Assembly (NCBI GenBank): GCA_900766245.1
Contig: CAAFUR010000026.1
Span: 1 to 23,576 of the forward strand
Direction: 5' to 3'
From: Veillonellaceae bacterium
GTDB taxonomy: Bacteria; Bacillota; Negativicutes; Veillonellales; Veillonellaceae
DNA length: 23,576 nt
A program made the translations under genes and the position numbers. Shown here in pieces: positions 1 to 8,900 of this stretch. The notes beneath the pieces are model-generated. The model did no database searches. It was not told the origin of the DNA and was given only the letters and a program-made list of their open reading frames with translations. The number at the start of each line of letters is the position of its first letter. Position 1 is the stretch's first letter.

Positions 1-1
1 A

Positions 2-3000
2 GTGGCGACAGATACTGCATACTCCGAGCAAGTGAAAAATGCGAACGAAGTGAAATTCGTAGGTGCAGGCACTGCTATCGTATCTGGTAATACAGTGGAC
101 GGTGTACGTACTATTACTGTGAAAGTGGATGACCAAACGTCTACGAACAATGCAGTAACACCTGTGGTATACACAGATCAAGATGGTAACCAAGTATATC
201 CAACTGGCAAGAAAGATAAAGATGGTAACCAAATCTTTAACAAAAAACCAGATGGAACTGGAGAGGATGTAACAGGTCCAGTAAAAACGACTATCAATGG
301 ACCAAAAGGAACAACAAGTCCAACATCCTTAACTAATGTTAAAAACAACATTCCAAATGTAAATGATGCTTCTAAAACGATTACTGATGCTGACGGAAAT
401 GAAAAACCAGCACCAGGCGATGTAGAAAACATCAACAAAGCGCCATTAACAGCAGAAGAAGCAGCAGCATTAGCAAATCCAAAAACAAAAGATGGACAAA
501 CAAATCCTAAGTACATTGGTAACAATGCAGCCACAGTATCTGACGTATTAAACGCAGGTTGGAATTTACAAAACAATGGAGCAGCCCGTGACTTTGTGAA
601 ACCATTCGATACTGTGAACTTTGTAAACGGTGTGAACACAACAGCCGTGGTGACTACATCTGAAGATGGAACCACAAGCAATGTGACATACAATGTAACA
701 GGATTGCCTGTGACATACACTACAGCAGATGGTACACCAGTATCCAAAATTGGAGACGATTATTATACAGTGAATGATAAAGGTCAACCGATTGATGCAA
801 ATGGTAAGCCAAGTACGAAGGTGAATAAAGATGGTAAACCTGTGGATGAAAATGGAAATGTTATCAAACCAATTGATACAACTGCGAACCCATTAACATC
901 TTCTTTGGTGAATCCAAATGTTAAAAATACAGATGCTGAACCAAATAAGAAAACTACAGATCCTACACAATTAGGAAATGTAACATCTGGCTTACAAAAA
1001 TATGGTGATACAGTAGATGGAAAAGAAGTTCCAGGTTCTACAAAAGCTAATAATGGTTTAGTAGATTTATCCACACCAACAGATGGGTCAAAACCTAAAG
1101 TAAGCGACAATACAGCTGCTACGGTGGGTGATTTGCGTAACATGGGTTGGATTGTATCTTCTGACAAAATAACAGGTGAAACAGACAAGGCCTATACAGA
1201 TACTGTGAAAAATGCAAATGAAGTAAAATTTGTAGGCGAAGGTACAGCTATCGTATCTGGTAAAACAGATGATAAAGGTGTACGTACAATCACTGTAAAA
1301 GTAGATGACCAAACGTCTACAAATAACTCAGTTACACCTGTTAATTACACAAAAGCAGATGGTACTAAGGTATATCCTAAGACTGTGACAGATCCAAAAA
1401 CAGGTAAAGAAGAAGTTAAATTCTTTGAAAATCCAGATGGATCTGGTGCAGAAGTTCCAAAAGGAGATGTGGTTACATCTATCAATGGACCAGAAGGGAC
1501 AACAAGCCCAACTACATTGAAAAATGTGAAAAACAACATTCCAAATGTAAATGATGGCTCCAAAACAATTACAAATCCTGATGGTACAGAAAAAACAGGC
1601 GATGTAGAAAACATCAACAAAGCGCCATTAACAGCAGAAGAAGCAGCAGCATTAGCAAATCCAAAAACAAAAGATGGACAAACAAATCCGAAGTATATTG
1701 GTAACAATGCAGCCACAGTATCTGACGTATTGAACGCAGGTTGGAACTTACAAAATAATGGAGAATCTCGTGATTTTGTAAAACCATATGATACAGTGAA
1801 CTTTGTCAATGGTCTTGGTACTACCGCAGTGGTAACAACTCGTGAGGATAATACGGCAAGTGATGTTACATTTAATGTAAAAGCAGCTAATGGTTCTGTA
1901 ACGGTTGACGAAAATGGCGTAAAAGTAACTACAGGTGAAATGAAACCAGCAGTAGGTACTGATAATAAGGAAACAGGAGCTATTGCTACACCTGCAGATC
2001 CAGCAACAGCTAAGCAATTAAAAGAAACCTTAGCAGCTGCTGAAAAAGACTTGTCTGCAGCAAGAGAAGCTTTAAAAGAAGCAGAGAAAGCATTAGCGGC
2101 AGATCCAAAAGATCCAGCATTACAACAAGCAGTGGCAGATAAGAAAGCTGACGTAGCTGCTAAACAAACACCAGTAGATGCAGCACAGAAAGCCCATGAT
2201 GAGGCAGGATTGAACAAAGTGGCTACCGTACAAAATGTAGCGGAAGCCATCAACAATGCGGGCTTCAACTTGAAAACATCTGCTGACGGTGGAGAAAAAC
2301 TTGCTGGAACTAAGGATGATGGCGAGTTAATTAAACCAAGCAATACTGTAGAAATGGTAGCAGGTAATAACTTGACTGTGAAACAGGATGCAAATGGTAA
2401 AATTACATACGCTACGAAGGATGATGTGACTTTCAAAACTGTGGATACTGGCACGTTGAATGTAGGTAGCCCAAATACTTATACAGATGGTAAAGGTAAT
2501 ACGTACACGAAAGTGGGCGACAACTATTACAAACCAGCTGATGTAGTGAATGGCGCTCCAAAACCAGGTGCAACACCAGTGGATGTAACAACAACACCTG
2601 TTACACCAGTGAGCCCTGTGACGATGAAAGCAGAAGCGGCGAAACCAGCTACGAATAATGCATCAGATGCACAACCATCTTCCGCATTAAATGTCACATC
2701 TAAGGATGGTAAACCAACTCAAATTACAGGTGTCGGTTCTACGTTGAACACTAAATCTGTAGATACTACACCAACAGGTACAGCGCCAGGTGCTACTCCT
2801 AACACAACACCAGCAAACTTAGTTGATTTGGAAGGTACATCCGATGCGCCTGTGAATAAAAACGCAGCAGCTACAGTAGGTGACCTACAAAATATGGGCT
2901 GGGTTGTATCCGCCATAGATGGCAATGGCTACAAAGATGTGGTGAAAAACGCAAATGTAGTTGATTTCAAAGGCGGTAATGGTATTGAAATTACTGGTAA

Positions 3001-5293
3001 AACATTGACTGATGGTACTCGTGAAATTACGGTAGGTATCAAAGAAGGGGAAGTTACGAATAAAGTAACGATAACTAATGCAAATGGTACAAAAACTGAT
3101 GCAGTTAAAATTGGAGATAACTACTATAAAGTAGACAAAGATGGTAAACCAATAGGATTCGAAAAAGGTCCAGATGGTAAACCAGCAGGTACTCCATTGA
3201 AGGTTGATCCTAAGACTGACAAAGTAACGAATGCAGGCGCAGGCTTTGTGACTGGTAATACAGTGGCGAATGCAATCCAAGATTCTGGTTGGAATGTAGG
3301 TATTGGTTCTACTGATAAAGATTTCAGTAAAGATGCAAAAGTGTACGACAAGGTAAATCCAAATGACGATGTGAAATTCGCAAATGGAGCTAACACGAAT
3401 GTATCTATGGTGACTGTGGACGCTCTTAATGAGGATGGTACTAAGAAAGCAACTACATTTGTCAAAGTAGATGTGAATAGAGATCTTAAAATTGATTCTG
3501 TCACAACTGGCGGCACAGCAGTTGATAAAAATGGTAACAACCTTGTGAAAGTGGGCGATGATTACTATAAAGAGTCCGACATTGATCCAGTGACAAAACA
3601 ACCAAAACCTAATGCAAAACCAGTTCCAAAAGCTGATGTGACACCGGCCAAAGATGGTGCGATGATCGTGAAAAATGCTGACGGCAAAGATGTAGTGTCT
3701 GCAACAGTTGGTAAAGATGGTAGCGGTGCCTTCGCAGTGAATGGCAAAGATGGTAAAGATGGCATTTCCATGACAGCGAAAGATGGACAAGGTACAATCG
3801 GTGTGAATGGTAAAGATGGGGCTACCACAACCATTAAAGGTGATACAATTACTATCAAAGATAAAGAAGGTAATACCAACACAAGTACACCAACATCCAC
3901 TGAGTTGAAAGATACTAAAGGAAATACCAATACATCTACAGCAGACAAAAATGAGCTAAAAGACAAAGATGGTAATACCAATACAAGTACTCCGACAACT
4001 AATGTATTGAAGGATACAAATGGAAATACGAATATTTCTAATGCTGCAGGAACTACTTACAAAGATAAAGATGACAATACAGCTGTAGTAGGACCTAAGG
4101 AAATTGCTTTAATAGATAAATCTGGTGATAATAAGGCATCATTCACCAATAAAGATTTAATTTTTAATGCGAAGGATCCAAAAAACGGTGTAGAAAAAAC
4201 ATCGCATGTATCTGGTGATAAGATTGCCTTTACTACCACTGATGAAATGGAAAAAGTATTCGATAAAGATGGTAAACCAGTTATCGATCCTGCTACTGGA
4301 AAACAAAAAGAAGTAGTAAAAATGGAAAAAGTATTCGATAAAGATGGTAAGCCAGTTATTGATCCTACTACTGGAAAGCAAAAAGAAGTGATTAAAAATC
4401 CTGGTAACTCTACGGAGTATACGAACGAAGGATTGAAAGTCATTCCAAATAGTACAGTAGCTCGTGATGCAAATGGAAATCTTACATATATAGATAAAGA
4501 TAATAAGCCTGTCATGAAAGACAAAGACGGTAACTTTGTGTATATGGGTAAAGATGGAAAACCAGGAGAGAAATATGCGGGTGCTGTAGGAGCTTTGAAA
4601 CCTAATGTAGTAGATAATACTCGAGTTATTTCCTTCGGTATGGATAAACCAGTGTTGGATAAAGATGGTAAGCCTGTAACTGGTCCAGATGGTAACCCAG
4701 TGATGACAGAAGGTATCTCCGCAGGTATGCAACAAATGCACAATCTTGCTCCAGGAACGAAAGATACGGATGCAGTTAACGTGTCTCAATTACGAGGTAC
4801 AACGATTAACATCAACAATCGTATGAATCGTATGGGTGCGCAAGCAGCTGCCTTGGCAAGCTTACAATCCATCCAGTACGATCCATTGGAGCCAACACAA
4901 ATCTCCGCAGGCTTAGGACATTATAAAGGTTCTAGTGCGTTAGCATTGGGCGTAAATCATTTCAAAAATGAATCTACTATGTTCCACATGGGTGCGTCCT
5001 ATAATGGTCATGGTGATGAAACGATGATGAATGCTAGCGTGACTTGGAAGTTTGGGGCACGTGCTGATGAAACAGCTGTGAAAGATACATTCCGTCAAGG
5101 ACCTATCAGTTCTGCATACACATTACAAGATAAGGTATCTGCCTTAGAAGCACAAAACAAAATTCAAAAAGATCAATTGAATGAACTACGTGCGACAAAC
5201 GCTGCTCAAAAAGCAGAGAATGAAGCACAACGCGAAGAATTAGCGTTAATGAAAGCACAAATTGCGGAATTATTCAAACGCATGAATGGATAG
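2..5293 (+). CDS. Trimeric autotransporter adhesin, 5'-truncated by window edge
   Basis: This is the C-terminal 1763 residues of a YadA-family (type Vc) surface adhesin; the reading frame is open at the left edge, so signal peptide and head lie outside and the GTG at position 2 is only an internal codon. Visible parts are repeated stalk modules with the motif AATVSDVLNAGWNLQNNG or AATVGDLRNMGW (Trp-ring-like), a charged Ala/Lys/Glu helix-like insert (about residues 666-738), six 17-residue repeats (1285-1386), a duplicated 25-residue block, and a YadA-type anchor at about 1607-1686 (QAAALASLQ, DPLEPTQISAG, ending in TWKFGAR). About 77 residues follow the last barrel strand and look coiled-coil. 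The family inserts as a trimer in the outer membrane and exports its stalk to bind host or bacterial partners. An intrinsic terminator follows. The specific ligand cannot be read from sequence. Confidence 0.93.
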   Translation: MATDTAYSEQVKNANEVKFVGAGTAIVSGNTVDGVRTITVKVDDQTSTNNAVTPVVYTDQDGNQVYPTGKKDKDGNQIFNKKPDGTGEDVTGPVKTTINGPKGTTSPTSLTNVKNNIPNVNDASKTITDADGNEKPAPGDVENINKAPLTAEEAAALANPKTKDGQTNPKYIGNNAATVSDVLNAGWNLQNNGAARDFVKPFDTVNFVNGVNTTAVVTTSEDGTTSNVTYNVTGLPVTYTTADGTPVSKIGDDYYTVNDKGQPIDANGKPSTKVNKDGKPVDENGNVIKPIDTTANPLTSSLVNPNVKNTDAEPNKKTTDPTQLGNVTSGLQKYGDTVDGKEVPGSTKANNGLVDLSTPTDGSKPKVSDNTAATVGDLRNMGWIVSSDKITGETDKAYTDTVKNANEVKFVGEGTAIVSGKTDDKGVRTITVKVDDQTSTNNSVTPVNYTKADGTKVYPKTVTDPKTGKEEVKFFENPDGSGAEVPKGDVVTSINGPEGTTSPTTLKNVKNNIPNVNDGSKTITNPDGTEKTGDVENINKAPLTAEEAAALANPKTKDGQTNPKYIGNNAATVSDVLNAGWNLQNNGESRDFVKPYDTVNFVNGLGTTAVVTTREDNTASDVTFNVKAANGSVTVDENGVKVTTGEMKPAVGTDNKETGAIATPADPATAKQLKETLAAAEKDLSAAREALKEAEKALAADPKDPALQQAVADKKADVAAKQTPVDAAQKAHDEAGLNKVATVQNVAEAINNAGFNLKTSADGGEKLAGTKDDGELIKPSNTVEMVAGNNLTVKQDANGKITYATKDDVTFKTVDTGTLNVGSPNTYTDGKGNTYTKVGDNYYKPADVVNGAPKPGATPVDVTTTPVTPVSPVTMKAEAAKPATNNASDAQPSSALNVTSKDGKPTQITGVGSTLNTKSVDTTPTGTAPGATPNTTPANLVDLEGTSDAPVNKNAAATVGDLQNMGWVVSAIDGNGYKDVVKNANVVDFKGGNGIEITGKTLTDGTREITVGIKEGEVTNKVTITNANGTKTDAVKIGDNYYKVDKDGKPIGFEKGPDGKPAGTPLKVDPKTDKVTNAGAGFVTGNTVANAIQDSGWNVGIGSTDKDFSKDAKVYDKVNPNDDVKFANGANTNVSMVTVDALNEDGTKKATTFVKVDVNRDLKIDSVTTGGTAVDKNGNNLVKVGDDYYKESDIDPVTKQPKPNAKPVPKADVTPAKDGAMIVKNADGKDVVSATVGKDGSGAFAVNGKDGKDGISMTAKDGQGTIGVNGKDGATTTIKGDTITIKDKEGNTNTSTPTSTELKDTKGNTNTSTADKNELKDKDGNTNTSTPTTNVLKDTNGNTNISNAAGTTYKDKDDNTAVVGPKEIALIDKSGDNKASFTNKDLIFNAKDPKNGVEKTSHVSGDKIAFTTTDEMEKVFDKDGKPVIDPATGKQKEVVKMEKVFDKDGKPVIDPTTGKQKEVIKNPGNSTEYTNEGLKVIPNSTVARDANGNLTYIDKDNKPVMKDKDGNFVYMGKDGKPGEKYAGAVGALKPNVVDNTRVISFGMDKPVLDKDGKPVTGPDGNPVMTEGISAGMQQMHNLAPGTKDTDAVNVSQLRGTTININNRMNRMGAQAAALASLQSIQYDPLEPTQISAGLGHYKGSSALALGVNHFKNESTMFHMGASYNGHGDETMMNASVTWKFGARADETAVKDTFRQGPISSAYTLQDKVSALEAQNKIQKDQLNELRATNAAQKAENEAQREELALMKAQIAELFKRMNG
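20..1850 (+). repeat. Internal tandem duplication, period about 1.18 kb
   Basis: Two copies of a roughly 390-residue stalk block lie in tandem in the first adhesin. The best preserved stretch, 417-570, recurs at 1598-1751 (offset 1181) with only scattered, mostly synonymous differences. The outer parts, such as the motif ANEVKFVG and the pair DVLNAGWNLQNNG/DFVKP, also recur. The second copy diverges after about position 1870. Confidence 0.85.
3854..4159 (+). repeat. Six tandem 17-residue (51-bp) repeats in adhesin 1
   Basis: Six consecutive 17-residue units follow the pattern [LI]KDxxGNTNTSTxxxxx. The first four are close copies (LKDTKGNTNTSTADKNE, LKDKDGNTNTSTPTTNV and so on); the last two (YKDKDDNTAVVG..., LIDKSGDNKASF...) have drifted but keep the length of 17. 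The regular alternation suggests stacked beta-strands in the trimeric stalk. That fold is inferred. Confidence 0.75.
4247..4396 (+). repeat. Two tandem 75-bp repeats in adhesin 1
   Basis: Two adjacent 25-residue units beginning MEKVFDKDGKPVIDP occupy 4247-4321 and 4322-4396. They differ at very few positions (Ala/Thr and Val/Ile at the protein level). The unit length is a multiple of three, so gain or loss would keep the frame and only change stalk length. Confidence 0.85.
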
Positions 5294-5363
5294 TTTGAAG
5301 ATTTACGTAGGCTTTTTATGAAATCATGGATGTTATATCTTGCATTCATGTAAGTAGTTATGT

Positions 5364-5405
5364 AAAAAGAACCTGACTCTCATGTTGAGAGGTCAGGTTC
5401 TTTTT
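5364..5405 (+). terminator. Intrinsic terminator of adhesin 1
   Basis: The left arm at 5364-5381 (AAAAAGAACCTGACTCTC) pairs with 5387-5405 apart from a single bulged G. The right arm ends in a run of T. It lies 70 bp after the adhesin stop codon. The A-run on the left arm means it could also act on transcripts from the opposite strand. Confidence 0.88.
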
Positions 5406-5781
5406 CATTGTATCTATTTAATGAATAGGTAATTAGATGCTGGTATTAATATGGAGAAATTTGAGCATACTTTGATGAAAAAAAGATGAAGTAAAAATAA
5501 AACTTATCTTTTTCTATGAGTTTTAGTAATGTATGTACAAGTTCAGTATTTACGTTTAATTACACAATAAACATGAATGGAAATAAAATAATGTAATTGT
5601 AAATAGATAGTGTAAAACTTGAGGGTATTTGAGAATATATCTAAAAAAATAAGTATTTTATAAAAATTTTTTTATTAAAAAAAGAATAAAAATTCATTTT
5701 TTACTATATTAGTCAGAATGAATAAAAATGGTATAAAATGCGCTTAAACTATACTAAATGAGTATAAATGCAAAAAATATA
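5406..5781. other. AT-rich spacer upstream of adhesin 2, no gene seen
   Basis: There is no convincing coding sequence. The stretch is extremely AT-rich with A and T homopolymers of six or more (for example around 5640-5700) and short recurring words such as GAATAAAAA and TATAAATGC. It may be curved or act as an upstream activating stretch for the adhesin promoter at 5782-5810, but nothing in the sequence proves this. Confidence 0.5.
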
Positions 5782-5810
5782 TTGCATAATTCCATGTTTT
5801 TCGATATAAT
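5782..5810 (+). promoter_or_regulatory. Sigma70-type promoter of adhesin 2
   Basis: The -35 box TTGCAT (5782-5787) and a perfect -10 box TATAAT (5805-5810) are separated by exactly 17 bp. The predicted start is near 5817, which gives a long leader of about 160 nt before the ATG at 5980. Confidence 0.65.
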
Positions 5811-5838
5811 TCGATGTATAGAAATGAAAAAAATGACA

Positions 5839-5926
5839 TTACTATTAATATAGTGTGATATATAAGGAAAACTGTAACTTATAAAGTAGTACATAGTTAT
5901 AGCTGTTTTTGTCTTATTAATAGTAA
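5839..5926 (+). promoter_or_regulatory. Long-range inverted repeat in adhesin 2 leader
   Basis: TTACTATTAATA (5839-5850) and its exact reverse complement TATTAATAGTAA (5915-5926) bracket 64 nt inside the predicted leader. The arms are pure A/T apart from one G-C pair each, so the stem would be modest. It could be a regulatory fold or a protein site. It could also be chance in such AT-rich DNA. Confidence 0.35.
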
Positions 5927-5979
5927 GTTATCAAGTATAGTAGTATATGTAAAGTAATTAAGAAAGGATAGGAAATCAA

Positions 5980-8900
5980 ATGGGATTAAATCAAATTTAC
6001 AAAGTAGTTTGGAGCAAAACAAAAGGATGTTACGTAGTAGTATCTGAATTAGCAAAACGAGTAGGCCGCAACAAAACAAAAGCTGTGGTAGTTGCTGCAG
6101 CGGCGATGGCTATGGTGGTAGGTCCTATGGCAGTAGGTGTAGATACAGTAGAAGCAGGGGTTGCTATTGGTAGTACTACTGATAATGCAATAGATAAAGG
6201 CACTGCTTTAACTAATAGCAGTAGTATTGCTATTGGTAGGGATGCTAATGCAAGTAGACAAGGTAACAATGTTGTTATTGGTGATGAAACTGATGCGAAT
6301 GGAGCAGGTAACGTTGTTATTGGTAGACATGCCTTCGCAGGTTTTGATGGTAGAGGTAATGAGAAAAAGTCCTCTCAATCCGTAGCGATTGGTGCAGGTA
6401 ATGCTAGACATGAAGGGGCTAAAGCCTTTGGAGATCAATCTGTTGCACTAGGTGCTAATACATTAGCATATGGTAATTCCTCTATTGCGATTGGTAATGA
6501 TGACGTAGATAGAGCGGTAGCGGCAACTACAACATATACTGACTCTGATGGAAATAAAGTAACAGGTACTGTTGGTGCTGCTTATACTAACCTTACAGGT
6601 AAAAACTTACTTACAGATGGTGGACGTTGGAAAGATACTAAATCTGGTGAAGCAGCTATTGCCATCGGTGTAAAAGCCCAAGCTGGAGATATTTCTGTGG
6701 CTCTTGGTACAGGTGCTCAAGCAGAGAAAGTCAATGCCGTTGCACTTGGTTCTGGTGCCACAGCAACATTTGATAACTCTGTAGCACTAGGTGGTGGTTC
6801 TACGACAGATAAAGAGGGTACGAAACAAACATCTGTAACAGTTAATGGACATACATACAATTGGAGTGGTGGTTCCACAACTGGTAAAGGTGACGTAGTA
6901 TCTATTGGTAAAGTAGGTTATGAGCGTCAGTTAAAGAACGTAGCGGCTGGTGAAGTATCTGAAACTTCCACTGATGGTATCAACGGTTCTCAGTTATATG
7001 GCATTTTGAATAACATGACAATAGATCCAACATTCTTATATGCTGGTGACGATGCTGATAAAGGCGAGGTAACAGGTGCTGATGCGGATGCGAAAAAAGC
7101 GGATGCAGATAAAAAGAAAATTGTAAGTAGAAGCATGAAAGACAGCCGTTTGAACTTGTTAGGCGGTGCAGATAAAACTAAATTATCTAATGATAATATC
7201 GGTGTAAATTACGAAAATGGCAACACTTTAACATTTAAATTGGCAAAAGATTTAAAAGGATTAGATAGTACTGATGTAGGCGGTATTGTAACTAATGCTG
7301 ATGGCATCAACATGAATAGCAAACCGATTACGAATGTTGCAGGTAATTTACCAGGTGCAAAAAAAGATACAGAAGCTCCAACTACAACGGGTGTAGGTCC
7401 AACAGGTGAAGATGCAAAGAAAATTGCAAATAATGCAGCTACTGTAGGTGACGTATTAAATGCAGGTTGGAACTTACAAAATAATGGAGACGCTAAAGAC
7501 CTTGTTAAACCATATGACACTGTAAACTTTATCAATGGTGAAGGTACAACAGCTGTAGTAGAAACAACAGATAATAAAGTATCCACTGTAAAATTCGATG
7601 TAAAACTTGGCGCAGGTTTGAAAAAAGATAAAGACGGTAATATCAGCGTAGATGCAGGAGATATTACTAATGAAAATGGTGCTCCAAAAGTGGATGATGC
7701 AAATAAAGGTAAAGTGGCAACTGTAGATACAGTGGCAAAAGCTATTAATAACTCTTACTGGACAGCATCTGTAGAAAAAGATGGCGAAGTAATTGGTACA
7801 GACGATAAAATTAACCCTAGCGGTAAAGTAACTTTTGACGCTGGTAAAAATATTGAAATTGATCACAGCACTCCAAATAAATTTACTTTTAAAACAGTAG
7901 ATAACCCAGAGTTTACAGGTGTTGATTTAAAAGATAAAGATGGCAATAAAGTTAACTTAGCTCCAACTACGGATGGTCTAAAATTAGGTAAAGGCGATAA
8001 TAACGAACCTGCTAATATTACAAATGTAACATCTGGCTTAAAACCATATGCTGAAACAGCACCAGATTCTCCTGATGCTAAAAAAGGCCTAGTTGACTTA
8101 TCTAAGCCAAAAGATGGATCTGCTCCAACAGTAAGTGATAATACAGCGGCCACTGTAGGTGATTTACGTAACATGGGATGGGTTGTATCTGCTGATAAAA
8201 CAACAGGTGATTTAGGTAAGCCATACTCTGAAGCTGTTAAAAATGCTAATGAAGTGAAATTCGTAGGTACAGGTAGTGCTACTGTTTCTGGTAAAACAGA
8301 TGAAAATGGTGTACGTACCATTACTGTGGATGTGAACGATCAAGCAGTGGCCAATAACGCAGCAGCTCCTGTTGTGTATACAGATGAAAATGGTGACCGT
8401 GTATATCCTACTGGTAAAAAAGATGACAAAGGGAACCCAATTTTCAGCAAAAATCCAGATGGTTCTGGTGATCCTGTAACAGGTCCAATCAAAACAAGTA
8501 TTAATGGACCAAAAGGAACAAAATCTCCAACTACATTGGATAATGTAGCAGGCAACTTACCAGGTGCAAAAGAAGGTACAGATGCTCCTACTACATCTTC
8601 TGAAGGTCCAGCGACAGCAGACGTGCCAAACATTAAAAATAATGCGGCTACTGTAGGTGATGTATTAAATGCAGGTTGGAACTTACAAAATAATGGTGCA
8701 GCAAAAGATCTTGTAACACCTTATGACACAGTAAACTTTATCAATGGTGAAGGTACAACAGCTGTAGTAGAAACAAAAGATAATAAAGTATCTACTGTAA
8801 AATTTGATGTAAAACTTGGCAATGGTCTTAAAAAAGATAAAGACGGTAATATCACGGTAGATGCAGGCGATATTACTAATGAAAATGGTGCGCCAAAAGT

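Noticed and set aside
2..4. GTG as start codon of the first gene
   Set aside because: The frame is open to the window edge, there is no signal peptide, and the residues are mid-module stalk sequence repeated at about 1175 bp further on.
1345..2454. Long minus-strand ORF (369 codons) and similar ones inside both adhesins
   Set aside because: They are antisense shadows caused by the low-complexity, repetitive codon use of the adhesin genes; the plus strand has a complete domain structure.
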